In this document: one piece after another, positions 34,288 through 43,273 of the stretch
How positions within the stretch are numbered: the stretch's first letter is position 1
Layout of the letters: every line of letters begins with the position of its first letter
NCBI RefSeq assembly: GCF_001426405.1
Contig: NZ_LMEP01000012.1
Location: forward strand, 696,707 to 760,706
Direction: 5' to 3'
Source of the DNA: Streptomyces sp. Root1304
GTDB lineage: Bacteria; Actinomycetota; Actinomycetes; Streptomycetales; Streptomycetaceae
DNA length: 64,000 nt
Notes under the pieces: generated by a model
Database searches by the model: none
Seen by the model: the letters and a program-made list of their open reading frames with translations, nothing else
What the model was told of the DNA's origin: nothing
Translations under genes and position numbers: made by a program

Positions 34288-34320
34288 AGCCTCAAGCCTG
34301 ACGTAAGGGGAGGGTCAACT
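34288..34320 (-). promoter_or_regulatory. MerR-type promoter of the tipA-like/glycosyltransferase operon
   Basis: On the minus strand TTGACC (plus 34313-34318) is separated by 18 bases from TGAGGCT (plus 34288-34294), with CCTTACGTCAGG inside the spacer. An overlong spacer with a dyad between -35 and -10 is the hallmark of MerR/TipA-activated promoters. It lies about 25-57 bases upstream of the regulator's ATG, consistent with autoactivation. Confidence 0.7.
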
Positions 34321-34553
34321 CGCGCTTTCTGGGCCTCGGAGGTGAGGACGGAAAATACTCACCGGCCCGCGAGCTACGGCCCATTGAGCTTTCAGGTGGG
34401 CCACCGCACTGCCGGCTCCCCCACCCAGCAGGCCGTGACCTGGGCGCCGGCCATGACCCACGCCCCGTCGAGCGCGGCGTTGCCCGCCTCAAGTTCTGGA
34501 GGATCTTCCGTCGGCCCGCTGCAGCCCGAACCGCATGACGTCAATTGCCCTCC

Positions 34554-34864
34554 GTGACGCTGCTCGCCCGACGCGACGTGCTGACCCACGACCTGGGCTC
34601 GGCCCCGGAGGACGTACGGGCCTCCCTGGACGCGCTGCCGCCCGACCCGCTCGGCGCCGGCCGGCTCGTCCTGCTGACCCGGGAACTGACCACGGACTTC
34701 CACCCGGCCGAGCAGGACGGCGAACCCCAACCGGTCCTCCTCCTCGAACACGCCGCCGGTCCGCAGGCCACCCCCCCCAGGACCTGACCACCCTCTTCGA
34801 CGAAGGCGAAGCCACCCTGGCCGTCGTGAACGCCGAGCCCGTGCCCGGCGGGGCCTGGGGCTGA
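34554..34864 (+). pseudogene. Frameshifted small gene with a C8 run, unknown function
   Basis: Frame A (from TTG 34545 or GTG 34554) encodes TLLARRDVLTHDLGSAPEDV and LVLLTRELTTDFHPAEQDG, then VLLLEHAAGPQATPP, and stops at 34787. Another frame picks up at once with QDLTTLFDEGEATLAVVNAE. The shift falls at eight consecutive C residues (34771-34778), a classic slippage or sequencing-error site. Joined, it would be about 103 residues. No good ribosome-binding site is seen, so the 5' end may also be lost. Family not recognised. Confidence 0.5.
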
Positions 34865-34878
34865 GCCGCCCCGCACGT

Positions 34879-35700
34879 CTACCGCGGGGAGGGAGACGAC
34901 GCCGTGCGCTCCACCCAGTAGCTGTGGTTCGGCCAGTGCGGGTCCTCCCAGCGGGCGGGGCCCGCCAGCCCCAGGAGCCGTATCCGGTGGAGCAGTTCCT
35001 CGTGGCCGTCCTGGGGGCGAAGCCGCGTGGGGACGTGCCGGACGAGCCAGGCGGCGAGCTCGGCGCGTACGGCTTCCTTGTCGTCGAGCCACCACCCGTC
35101 CCAGGGCAGCTGGTCGCCCAGCAGGTCGTACTCCCAGCCGTCGGCGGTGTCGGCCAAGTGTCGGTCGGCGACCTCGTCGTCGAGTTCCTCCCAGGCCGCG
35201 AGCCACGGGCCGGGCGTGGTGGACGCCTCGGTGCACAGGGCGAGGAGTTCGTGGACGGGAACGGCGGGAGCCGGGTCGGTGAGGCTGTGGGCCCACCACG
35301 CGTGCAGGAACTCCTCCACCGCCGCGGCCTGGGGCGCGGGCCACTCCTGCCAGTGGCCGCGAGCGAACGAGACCCCCACCCGTTCCATGCCGAAGAAGGG
35401 CTCCACGAGGCCGTCGACCAGGGCCCGGGAGAACTGCGGCAGGATGCGGCGCAGCACCGCGCCGTGGTCGCTCCAGTCGGGGGCGCTCCAGGTGCGGTAG
35501 AGAAGGTCCGGGTCCAGCTCGACGTCCGGGACCTTCAGCAGGGCCAACTCCTCTTCACTGCCCCAGTGGCAGTCGCACTGGACCTCGTCGCCGCGGGCGG
35601 TCATGCCGCGGAAGGTGACGGCCAAGCCGTCCAGGGCGCGGTCCAGTCGGATGCGTGCGGGAGCGTCGTCGACGTTCGTCATAGCCGGTGCGGGCCTCAC
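34879..35700 (-). CDS. Hypothetical soluble protein
   Basis: A 273-residue acidic, tryptophan-rich protein. Notable stretches: VQCDCHWGSEEELALL near the N-terminus, DLLYRTWSAPDWSDHGAVLRR, EEFLHAWWAHSLTDP and WEDPHWPNHSYWVER at the end. No signal peptide or membrane segment. I do not recognise the family; its location beside toxin and remnant genes would suit an orphan accessory gene. GTG 35700 has GGAG five bases upstream; ATG 35682 (MTNVDDAP) is the alternative. Confidence 0.75.
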   Translation of the reverse strand: MRPAPAMTNVDDAPARIRLDRALDGLAVTFRGMTARGDEVQCDCHWGSEEELALLKVPDVELDPDLLYRTWSAPDWSDHGAVLRRILPQFSRALVDGLVEPFFGMERVGVSFARGHWQEWPAPQAAAVEEFLHAWWAHSLTDPAPAVPVHELLALCTEASTTPGPWLAAWEELDDEVADRHLADTADGWEYDLLGDQLPWDGWWLDDKEAVRAELAAWLVRHVPTRLRPQDGHEELLHRIRLLGLAGPARWEDPHWPNHSYWVERTASSPSPR

Positions 35701-35812
35701 GGGACTCCGGACGGCCTCCGCCGGCCGAAGATCCCGACCTTACCCGCCGCCCCCGCCGCCGCCGTCACCGAGTCCGCCGTCACCGGCCCTCCTCCCGTAA
35801 CCCACCCCGTAT

Positions 35813-35827
35813 CTGACCTTCCGTCAG
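35813..35827. promoter_or_regulatory. CTGAC-type palindrome, site 2, ahead of the acyl-CoA dehydrogenase
   Basis: CTGAC-CTTCC-GTCAG, a variant of the CTGACG-N3-CGTCAG dyad at 16319 and 46838, ends three bases before the KstR box. The flanking T and A extend the arms to six (TCTGAC/GTCAGA). Confidence 0.6.
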
Positions 35828-35829
35828 AA

Positions 35830-35843
35830 TGGAACGTGTTCTA
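35830..35843. promoter_or_regulatory. KstR-type box at the acyl-CoA dehydrogenase operon
   Basis: TGGAACGTGTTCTA fits TnnAACnnGTTnnA. It ends 11 bases upstream of the ATG at 35855, so a bound repressor would cover the transcription start. TAGTCT at 35842-35847 is a possible -10, which would make the transcript nearly leaderless. Confidence 0.75.
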
Positions 35844-35854
35844 GTCTGCCGCGC

Positions 35855-38074
35855 ATGGGCATCGCCATCACGCATGAACAGCGGGAGCTCGCCCGGGCCG
35901 TTCGGGGCTGGCTCGGCCGGGCCGTACCTTCCGAGGAGGTGCGCAAGCATCTCGACGTTCCCGACGCCGCCGTCGGGCGGCCGGGCTACTGGGACGGCGC
36001 CGCCGGGCAGGGGCTTCTCGGGATCCATCTGCCCGAGGAGTGCGGGGGAGGGGGCGGCGACCTCGTCGACCTCGCCGTCGTCGTCGAGGAGGCCGCCCGG
36101 GCCCTGCTCCCCGGGCCCTTCCTCCCCACCGTGCTCGCCGCCGCCGTGCTGCACCGCGCCGGGCAGGCGGAACTCGCCGCCGCCCTCGCGAGCGGGGAAC
36201 GCGTCGGCGCCGTCGCCTTCGGCGGCACCGGCACCCTCACCGCCGTCCGCACCACGAGCGGCCACCTCCTCGACGGCACCGCGCCCCCCGTCCTCGGCGG
36301 CGCCCAGGCCGACCTCCTGATCCTGCGGGCCGCCACCGCCGACGGCAGCGTCTGGCTCGCCGTCGACGCCGACGGCCTCACCGTCCGGCCCCACGAGAGC
36401 GCCGACCCGACCCGCCCCACCGCCGAGATCACCGCCCGCGCCGCGCACGTCCCCGCCGCCCGCGAACTCACCCTCGGTGGCGCCGAAAGCGCCACCGGCC
36501 ACATCGCCGCCGTCACCGCGCTCGTCCAGGACCTCGCCGCCGTCCTCTTCGCCGCCGACGCCTGCGGCACCGCCGCCCGCGCCGTCGACACCGCCGCCGA
36601 ACACGCCCGTACCCGCGAACAGTTCGGACGGCCCATCGGCCAGTTCCAGGGCGTCAAGCACCTCTGCGCCGACATGCTCGTGCGGCTCGAACAGGCCCGC
36701 GCCCTCACCTGGGACGCCGCCCGCGCCGCCGGCCCCGGCGAGGACGAACCGGAAAGCGGCCCCCGCTCCCTCACCGCCGCCCTCGCCGCCGCCACCGCCC
36801 TCGACACCTCCTACAGCTGCGCCAAGGACTGCATCCAGATCCTCGGCGGCACCGGCTTCACCTGGGAGCACGACGCCCATCTGCTGCTCCGGCGCGCCCT
36901 CGTCGCCCGGCAGCTCCTCGGCACCGGCGACCACCACCGGCTCGCCGGGCTCCGGCACGCCGTCGCCGGGGTCCGGCGCGGCCTCCGTCTCGACCTGCCG
37001 CCCGAGGCCGACGCGTACCGGACGGCGGCCCGCGAGGCCGTCGCCCCCGCCGCCGGACTCGACCCGGCCGCCGCCCGCCGCGCCCTCGTTCCCACCGGGT
37101 ACGCCGCCCCGCACCTCCCGGAGCCGTACGGACTCGGCGCCGGGCCGCTCCAGCAGCTCGCCGTCCAGCGGGAACTGGACGAGGCCGGGATCAAGGTCTC
37201 CGGGCTCGGCATCGCCACCTGGGTCGTGCCCTCGCTCCTCGCCCACGGCACCCCCGCCCAGCAGGAGGAGCACCTCGCGCCGACCCTGCGCGGCGAGCGA
37301 CTCTGGTGCCAGCTCTTCTCCGAGCCCGGCGCCGGCTCCGACCTCGCCTCCCTCCGCACCCGCGCCGAACGCACCGAGGACGGCCGCTGGCGGATCAACG
37401 GCCAGAAGGTGTGGACGAGCGCCGCCCAGTGGGCCCACCACGGCATCCTGCTCGCCCGTACCGACCCCACCGCCCCCAAGCACCAGGGCCTCACCTACTT
37501 CCTCGTCGACATGCGGAACACCCCCGGCATCGACATCCGGCCGCTCAAGGAGATCACCGGGGACTCCCTCTTCAACGAGGTCTGGTTCGACGACGTGCTC
37601 CTCCCCGCCGACGCCGTCGTCGGCGAGGTCGACGACGGCTGGCGGGTCGCCCGCAACACCCTCGGCAACGAACGCGTCCACATGGCCGACCAGGTCGCCT
37701 TCGACACCGGACTCGAAGCCCTCATCGAGCGGGCCGCCCCGCAGGACAGCTCCGTACGGGTACGGATCGGCGCCCTGCTCGCCGAGGCGCACGCGCTCGC
37801 GTGCATCGGCCTGCGCACCACCCTGCTCCAGGTGTCCGGGCTCGAACCGGGCGCGGGCGCCAGCGTCCGCAAGCTCGTCCAGACCCTCCACCAGCAGCGG
37901 CTCGCCGAACTCACCCTCGAACTCCTCGGCCCCGAGGGCGCCGTGCGCGAGGGCCCGGGCGAGCGCGCCGTCCACGGACTGCTGATGTCCCGCTGCCTCA
38001 CCATCGCGGGCGGCACCACCCAGGTACAGCTGAACGTCGTCGCCGAGCGGCTGCTCGGACTGCCGCGAGACTGA
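35855..38074 (+). CDS. Fused double acyl-CoA dehydrogenase (FadE34-like)
   Basis: A 739-residue protein carrying two acyl-CoA dehydrogenase folds in tandem. The N-terminal unit contains HARTREQFGRPIGQFQGVKH and CIQILGGTGFTWEHDAHL. The C-terminal unit contains WCQLFSEPGAGSDLASLRTRA (split: FSEPGAGSDLASL), GQKVWTSAAQWAHHG and SRCLTIAGGTTQVQLNVVAERLLG. It introduces a C2=C3 double bond into an acyl-CoA with FAD. Mycobacterial FadE34, of similar fused layout and length, acts on cholesterol side-chain acyl-CoAs and is KstR-controlled; the KstR box upstream fits. The exact substrate is inferred. Operon with the thiolase gene 14 bp downstream. Confidence 0.9.
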   Translation: MGIAITHEQRELARAVRGWLGRAVPSEEVRKHLDVPDAAVGRPGYWDGAAGQGLLGIHLPEECGGGGGDLVDLAVVVEEAARALLPGPFLPTVLAAAVLHRAGQAELAAALASGERVGAVAFGGTGTLTAVRTTSGHLLDGTAPPVLGGAQADLLILRAATADGSVWLAVDADGLTVRPHESADPTRPTAEITARAAHVPAARELTLGGAESATGHIAAVTALVQDLAAVLFAADACGTAARAVDTAAEHARTREQFGRPIGQFQGVKHLCADMLVRLEQARALTWDAARAAGPGEDEPESGPRSLTAALAAATALDTSYSCAKDCIQILGGTGFTWEHDAHLLLRRALVARQLLGTGDHHRLAGLRHAVAGVRRGLRLDLPPEADAYRTAAREAVAPAAGLDPAAARRALVPTGYAAPHLPEPYGLGAGPLQQLAVQRELDEAGIKVSGLGIATWVVPSLLAHGTPAQQEEHLAPTLRGERLWCQLFSEPGAGSDLASLRTRAERTEDGRWRINGQKVWTSAAQWAHHGILLARTDPTAPKHQGLTYFLVDMRNTPGIDIRPLKEITGDSLFNEVWFDDVLLPADAVVGEVDDGWRVARNTLGNERVHMADQVAFDTGLEALIERAAPQDSSVRVRIGALLAEAHALACIGLRTTLLQVSGLEPGAGASVRKLVQTLHQQRLAELTLELLGPEGAVREGPGERAVHGLLMSRCLTIAGGTTQVQLNVVAERLLGLPRD

Positions 38075-38087
38075 GGGGGAACAGAAG

Positions 38088-39287
38088 ATGAGCAAGGCGT
38101 ACGTGGTCGGCGTCGGGATGACCAAGTTCGAGAAGCCCGAGACCCGGGACTGGCAGTACTGGGACATGGTCAGGGAGGCCGGCACCGCGGCCCTCGCCGA
38201 CGCGGGCGTGCCCTACGCGCGCGTGGAGCAGGCCGCCGTCGGCTACTGCTTCCAGGCCTCCACGGCAGGACAGCGCGCCGTGTACGAACTCGGGCTGACC
38301 GGCATCCCCGTCTACAACCTCAACAACAACTGCGCCACCGGCTCCACCGCCCTCATGACCGCCCGCCAGTTCGTCGAGGGCGGCATCGCGGACTGCGTCC
38401 TCGCCGTCGGCTTCGAGAAGATGGCCCGGGGCTCGCTCGGCGGCGGCGGTTCGGCCGGTGCCGGGGACTTCGCGACCTCGCCGGTCGCCCGGCACTACGG
38501 CATCATGGCCGCCGCCCACGGCTTCGAGATGTCCCCGCCCACCGCGCAGATCTTCGGCAACGCCGCCCGCGAGCACATGGAGCGGTACGGGACGACCGAG
38601 GTGCAGCTCGCCGCCGTCGGCGCCAAGAACCACCAGCACTCCGCGAACAACCCCAACGCCCAGTTCCAGGACGTCTACACGGTCGACGAGATCCTCGCCG
38701 CGAAGACCGTCCACCGGCCGCTCACCAAGCTCCAGTGCTCGCCCACCTCCGACGGCGCGGCGGCGGCCCTCGTCGTCTCCGAGCGCTTCGTCGACGAGCA
38801 CGGGCTGCGGGACCGGGCGGTGGAGATCGCCGCGCAGGCGATGACCACCGACACCGGGGAGTCCTTCGCCTCCGGCTCCTGCATCGACGCCGTCGGCCGC
38901 CCCATGTCGCGGGCCGCCGCCCGGCAGGTCTACGAGCGCTCCGGCCTCGGCATCGAGGACGTCGACGTGATCGAGCTCCACGACTGCTTCTCCATCAACG
39001 AACTCCTCACCTACGAGGCGCTCGGCATGTGCGAGGAGGGCGCCTCCGGCAAACTCGTCGAGTCCGGCGCCACCACGTACGGCGGGCGCTGGGTCGTGAA
39101 CCCCTCCGGCGGCCTCATCTCCAAGGGCCACCCGCTGGGCGCGACCGGCCTCGCGCAGGCCGCCGAACTCGTCTGGCAGCTGCGGGGCGAGGCGGGCGCC
39201 CGGCAGGTCTCGGGGGCGCGCGTCGGGCTCGCGCACAACATCGGGCTGGGCGGTGCGGCGGTGGTGACCCTGCTGCGGAGGTCGTAG
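38088..39287 (+). CDS. Thiolase-fold lipid-transfer protein (Ltp1-like, SCP-x thiolase type)
   Basis: A 399-residue thiolase-family enzyme. It shows YVVGVGMTKFEKPE at the N-terminus, the Cys in VYNLNNNCATGSTAL (about 84), KLQCSPTSDGAAAALV, VIELHDCFSINELLTYEALG and the terminal NPSGGLISKGHPLGATGLAQ. The whole pattern follows mycobacterial Ltp1. Such proteins act in sterol side-chain shortening, as thiolase or aldol-lyase. It follows the acyl-CoA dehydrogenase by 14 bp and shares its KstR-box promoter. Confidence 0.9.
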   Translation: MSKAYVVGVGMTKFEKPETRDWQYWDMVREAGTAALADAGVPYARVEQAAVGYCFQASTAGQRAVYELGLTGIPVYNLNNNCATGSTALMTARQFVEGGIADCVLAVGFEKMARGSLGGGGSAGAGDFATSPVARHYGIMAAAHGFEMSPPTAQIFGNAAREHMERYGTTEVQLAAVGAKNHQHSANNPNAQFQDVYTVDEILAAKTVHRPLTKLQCSPTSDGAAAALVVSERFVDEHGLRDRAVEIAAQAMTTDTGESFASGSCIDAVGRPMSRAAARQVYERSGLGIEDVDVIELHDCFSINELLTYEALGMCEEGASGKLVESGATTYGGRWVVNPSGGLISKGHPLGATGLAQAAELVWQLRGEAGARQVSGARVGLAHNIGLGGAAVVTLLRRS

Positions 39288-39327
39288 GACCGAATCCCCA
39301 TGTACGGGGCGGAGCAGGTCTGCGACC

Positions 39328-40803
39328 ATGACATTCATGCCGCAGACCGACTCCGCCACGAGCACCTCCCCGACCTCTTCCCCACCGTCGGCCCGTTCGT
39401 GGGCGGTCGTCGCGACCGCCTGCGCGGGCCAGTTCCTCGTCGTCCTCGACGTCTCCGTCGTCAATGTGGCGCTGCCCTCGATGCGGACCGACCTCGGGCT
39501 CTCCGAGGTCGGGCTCCAATGGGTCCTCAACGCCTACGCCATCGCCTTCGCCGGCTTCATGCTGTTCGGCGGGCGGGCCTCCGACCTCTTCGGGCGCAAG
39601 GCGATGTTCCTCCTCGGTCTCGGCCTCTTCACCGCCGCCTCGGCGGTCGGCGGCGTCGCCCCGGAGGGCGCGTACCTGATCGGCGCCCGCGCCGTGCAGG
39701 GCCTCGGCGCCGCCGTCCTCGCGCCCGCCACCCTGACCCTCGTCACCGAAGCCGTCCCCGCCGGGGCCGCCCGCACCCGGGCCATCGGCACCTGGACGGC
39801 GGTCGGCGCGGCCGGCGGCGCGGCGGGCGGCTTCGTCGGCGGCCTCCTCGTCGACCTGCTGTCCTGGCGCTGGGTCCTCCTCATCAACATCCCCGTCGGC
39901 GTCCTCGTCCTCGTCGGCGCCCTGCTCTGGCTCCGCGAGTCCCGCCCCGGCACCCACCGGCGCCTCGACCTGCCGGGCGCCGTCCTCGTCACGGCCGGGC
40001 TCGCGGTCCTCGCGTACGGCATCGTGCAGACCGAACAGGCGGGCTGGACCGCCCCGGCCACGCTCCTGCCGCTGCTCGGCGGTCTCGCGCTGCTCGGCGC
40101 GTTCGTCGCCGTCGAGGCGCGCACGGCCGCCCCGCTGATGCCGCTGAAGATCTTCCGCAACCGGGCGGTGACCGCCGCCAACACGGCGATCCTGCTGTGC
40201 GGTTCGAGCTCCTTCGGCATGTGGTTCTTCATGACGAACTACGCGCAGAGCGTCCTCGGCTACACCCCGCTCCAGGCGGGCCTGGCGCTGGTCCCCAGCT
40301 CCCTCAGCGTCATCCTGGGCTCCAAGCTCGCCCCCCGTCTGATGCCGACGGTCGGCTCCCGGAACCTCGCCGTCCTCGGCGCCCTCATCGCCGCCGCCGG
40401 CTTCGCCTGGCAGTCCACGCTCACGGCCGACGGCACCTTCCTCGGCACGATCCTGGGCCCCGGCATCCTGATGATGGGCGGCATCGGCCTGGCCACCACC
40501 CCGCTGGCCGCCCTCGCCACGTCCAGCGCCTCCCCGTCCGACGCGGGTCTCGTCTCGGGCCTCGTCAACACCTCCCGCACGATGGGCGGCGCCCTCGGCC
40601 TCGCGATCCTCTCGACGGTCGCGGCGGCGGCCACCCCGGCGGTCGCCGACTCCGCCGTCCTCGGCACCCCGGACGGGTCCTCCCTGGTCCCGGGCTACGC
40701 GACGGCCTTCCGGGTCTCGGCGGCGGTCCTGATCGGGGCGGCGGCGCTGATGTACTTCTGGCTCCCGAAGGGACAGGGCGGCCCGGAGCGCCCCGCCGCG
40801 TAG
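39328..40803 (+). CDS. MFS drug/metabolite exporter, DHA2 (14-helix) family
   Basis: A 491-residue inner-membrane proton-driven exporter. LDVSVVNVALPSM in helix 1, GRASDLFGRKAMFLLG (motif A) and GAAVLAPATLTLVTEAVP (antiporter motif C region) mark the EmrB/QacA group; about 14 hydrophobic segments are visible. It starts 40 bp after the thiolase gene and may be read through from that operon, or serve an unrelated export role. ATG 39337 is an alternative start. Substrate unknown. Confidence 0.9.
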   Translation: MTFMPQTDSATSTSPTSSPPSARSWAVVATACAGQFLVVLDVSVVNVALPSMRTDLGLSEVGLQWVLNAYAIAFAGFMLFGGRASDLFGRKAMFLLGLGLFTAASAVGGVAPEGAYLIGARAVQGLGAAVLAPATLTLVTEAVPAGAARTRAIGTWTAVGAAGGAAGGFVGGLLVDLLSWRWVLLINIPVGVLVLVGALLWLRESRPGTHRRLDLPGAVLVTAGLAVLAYGIVQTEQAGWTAPATLLPLLGGLALLGAFVAVEARTAAPLMPLKIFRNRAVTAANTAILLCGSSSFGMWFFMTNYAQSVLGYTPLQAGLALVPSSLSVILGSKLAPRLMPTVGSRNLAVLGALIAAAGFAWQSTLTADGTFLGTILGPGILMMGGIGLATTPLAALATSSASPSDAGLVSGLVNTSRTMGGALGLAILSTVAAAATPAVADSAVLGTPDGSSLVPGYATAFRVSAAVLIGAAALMYFWLPKGQGGPERPAA

Positions 40804-40874
40804 GCCGCCGGGGAGGACGCGGGGGCCGCCGGCCCTTCAGGACCGCCGTGGCCCGCTCGACCGGTCTCGCCGGG

Positions 40875-41462
40875 CTATGTGTGCGGCGTTCCCGGCCCAG
40901 CGGGGTCCGTCGTCCCGGTGAGTTCCGCGAGGACCTCTTCCAGCCAGCGCACGTGGGTGACCAGGGCCCTGTCCTTGCTCTCGTGGACGTGGTCCAGGAT
41001 GCGGGCCATGCGACGGGGATCCAGGCCCGGCAGCCAGGGCTCCTCGCGCATGTCCCGGGCGCGGAAGCGGTCGAGCTGGGCGCGGCGTGCCTCCAGCTCG
41101 GTGCGGACGAGGGCGATCCGCTCCTCCTCGGTCACGAAGACGGAGAGGAGGTAGCGCGTCGGGAACTCGGGGTCGCCGAAATCGACCGGCGGCTCGTACG
41201 GCTCGGCGAGGCGGGCGCGCAGGACGCGTTCGCCGGTGGCGGTGACGCGGTAGACCTTGGAGTCCGGGCGTCCCTCGTTCCGCTCCACGTCGTACGTCAG
41301 CCAGTCGTCGGCGGTCATCCGGGCGAGGGTGCGGTAGATCTGGCTCTGCTGGCTGGGGAGCCGGCTCATACGGCCCATCTCACTGCCCAGCCAGCGCTTC
41401 AGGTCGTACCCCGTACAGGGACGCATCGCCACGAATCCGAGCAGAACGTGCTCGAACTTCAT
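40875..41462 (-). CDS. PadR-family transcriptional regulator
   Basis: A 195-residue winged-helix repressor: MKFEHVLLGFVAMRPCTGYDL, then LPSQQSQIYRTLARMTADDWL and VYRVTATGERVLRARL, followed by a C-terminal coiled-coil dimerisation domain. ATG 41462 (MKFEHV) behind AGGAGAG is preferred over the longer frame from 41495. A 22-bp perfect palindrome upstream is its probable operator, shared with the divergent esterase gene. Confidence 0.88.
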   Translation of the reverse strand: MKFEHVLLGFVAMRPCTGYDLKRWLGSEMGRMSRLPSQQSQIYRTLARMTADDWLTYDVERNEGRPDSKVYRVTATGERVLRARLAEPYEPPVDFGDPEFPTRYLLSVFVTEEERIALVRTELEARRAQLDRFRARDMREEPWLPGLDPRRMARILDHVHESKDRALVTHVRWLEEVLAELTGTTDPAGPGTPHT

Positions 41463-41492
41463 CTCTCTCCTGTCACCTTTCGGCCGCGAATT

Positions 41493-41514
41493 CATAGGTG
41501 ACTAGTCACCTATG
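41493..41514. promoter_or_regulatory. 22-bp perfect palindrome between padR-like and esterase genes
   Basis: Two exact half-sites CATAGGTGACT and AGTCACCTATG meet without a spacer in the divergent intergenic region, 30 bases from the PadR start and 61 bases from the esterase ATG. Likely the PadR operator controlling both genes. Confidence 0.75.
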
Positions 41515-41575
41515 GCACTCGACATCTATGCTCGCGGCGCCCACCGCCGGGCCTTCCTCTGCCTCAGGAGACCCT

Positions 41576-43192
41576 ATGACCCTGCCCGCCAGGCGTCTGC
41601 CCGCACTGCTGCGCCGCGCGCGCCGCGTCGCCCTGCCGCTGGCCGTCGCCGTCGCCGCCTCCCTCGTACCCGCGGGCGCCGCCCAGGCCCACGACGCCAC
41701 CGGCCCCACCCTCGTCCGCACCGACAACGGCTGGGTGCGCGGAGCCGCCACGGCCGAGGGGCGCCAGTTCCTCGGCATTCCGTACGCCGAAGCCCCCACC
41801 GGCCCCCTGCGCCTGCGCGCCCCGCAGCCCGCCTCCGACTGGGCGGGCGTCAGGGACGCCACCCGCTACGGCGCCTACTGCGCCCAGAACACGTACTGGG
41901 CTCCCGGCTTCGAGCGGCAGCGGACCACCGAGGACTGCCTCGACGTCAACGTCTACACCCCGCCCGCCGGCCGCCACTCCACCACCGAGCGCCCGGTCAT
42001 GGTCTGGGTCCACGGCGGCGGAAACGTCGGCGGCACCGCCCGCGACATCGTTCCCGACGCCTTCGCCCGCCGCACCGGCAGCATCGTCGTCACCCTCAAC
42101 TACCGCCTCGGCGCCCTGGGCTTCCTCACCCTGCCCGGCGCCGGCGGCAACTTCGCCCTCCTCGACCAGCAGCAGGCCCTGCGCTGGGTCCGGACGAACA
42201 TCGGCGCCTTCGGCGGCGACCCGGGCCGTGTCACCCTCGCCGGCGAGTCCGCGGGCGGCGGCGCCGTCTGCAACCAGCTCGCCTCCCCGGCGAGCCGCGG
42301 CCTCTACCGCGGCGCGATCATCATGAGCGGCACCTTCGGCAACTGCGCCGGGACCCCGCGCGAGCAGGCCGTCGCCTCCTCCCTCGCCTTCGCCGCCGGA
42401 CTCGGCTGTACGGACGCGGCGACGGCCGCCGACTGTCTCCGCGCGAAGAGCACCAAGGAGATCCTCGACGCGCAGGCCTCCCAGCGCCGCTCCTGGGGCT
42501 ACACCGTCGGCACCCCCCAGCTGCCCGTGCAGCCGGCCGACGCGTTCGCCTCGGGCCGCTCCTCCCGCGTCCCCGTGATGAACGGCGCCACCAGCAAGGA
42601 GGGGCTGGTCTTCGCGTACGACTCGTTCGACCGCTGGGGCAACCCCCTCACCGCCGACGCCTACCCGGCAGCCCTCTCCGCCACCTTCGGCCCGGAGGCC
42701 GGGGCGCGAGCGCTCGCCCGCTACCCGCTCACGGCGTACGAGCGCCCCGCGTACGCCTACGGCACGGCCTTCGGTGACCAGCTCTTCGCCTGCCCGGCCC
42801 TGGCCGTCGACCCGCTCCTCGCCAAGCGGGGCAAGGTGTACACGTACGAGTTCGCCGACCGCACCTCGCCGCTGTTCGCCTCGCTTCCGCAGAACGCGGA
42901 CTTCGACTTCGGTGCCACGCACGCCGCCGAGCTGAACTACCTCTTCAAGCCGTACGGCATCGCCGCACCGTTCAACGCCGAACAGCGCGCGCTCGCCGAC
43001 CAGATGACCGACTACTGGGGCTCGTTCGTCCACGGCACCCCGCCCCGGGCCCGCGGACAGCGGCCCATGCCGGAACACGGATCGCGCCCCGGCCAGGTGC
43101 TCCAGCTCCGCACCGCGTCCGCCGGCGGCAACGCGCCCACCGCCACCCTGAGCGAGCAGCACAACTGCGACCTCTGGAACGCTTCGCGCTGA
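41576..43192 (+). CDS. Secreted type-B carboxylesterase
   Basis: A 538-residue exported alpha/beta hydrolase. A twin-Arg-like N-terminus (RRLPALLRRARR) and a hydrophobic segment end in AQAHD. The oxyanion region is VWVHGGGNVGG, and the nucleophile elbow is GESAGGG (Ser about 225). The acidic residue probably lies in NGATSKEG, and the catalytic His in FGATHAAELNYLF. It hydrolyses carboxylic esters outside the cell; natural substrate unknown. ATG 41576 is chosen for CAGGAG five bases upstream. The gene is divergent from padR and is probably PadR-controlled. Confidence 0.9.
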   Translation: MTLPARRLPALLRRARRVALPLAVAVAASLVPAGAAQAHDATGPTLVRTDNGWVRGAATAEGRQFLGIPYAEAPTGPLRLRAPQPASDWAGVRDATRYGAYCAQNTYWAPGFERQRTTEDCLDVNVYTPPAGRHSTTERPVMVWVHGGGNVGGTARDIVPDAFARRTGSIVVTLNYRLGALGFLTLPGAGGNFALLDQQQALRWVRTNIGAFGGDPGRVTLAGESAGGGAVCNQLASPASRGLYRGAIIMSGTFGNCAGTPREQAVASSLAFAAGLGCTDAATAADCLRAKSTKEILDAQASQRRSWGYTVGTPQLPVQPADAFASGRSSRVPVMNGATSKEGLVFAYDSFDRWGNPLTADAYPAALSATFGPEAGARALARYPLTAYERPAYAYGTAFGDQLFACPALAVDPLLAKRGKVYTYEFADRTSPLFASLPQNADFDFGATHAAELNYLFKPYGIAAPFNAEQRALADQMTDYWGSFVHGTPPRARGQRPMPEHGSRPGQVLQLRTASAGGNAPTATLSEQHNCDLWNASR

Positions 43193-43202
43193 CGCGACGA
43201 CG

Positions 43203-43271
43203 ACGGGGCGGGTGTCCTCTCCGTACGGACACCCGCCCCGAGTCGGCAGGACACCCCAGAGAGTGTCCTGC
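43203..43271. terminator. Two consecutive hairpins between convergent genes
   Basis: Stem 1 has 14-bp perfect arms (43203-43216 with 43226-43239), and stem 2 has 10-bp perfect arms GGCAGGACAC (43244-43253) and GTGTCCTGCC (43262-43271). They fill the gap between the esterase and response-regulator genes and should end transcription from both sides. Confidence 0.75.
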
Positions 43272-43273
43272 CC

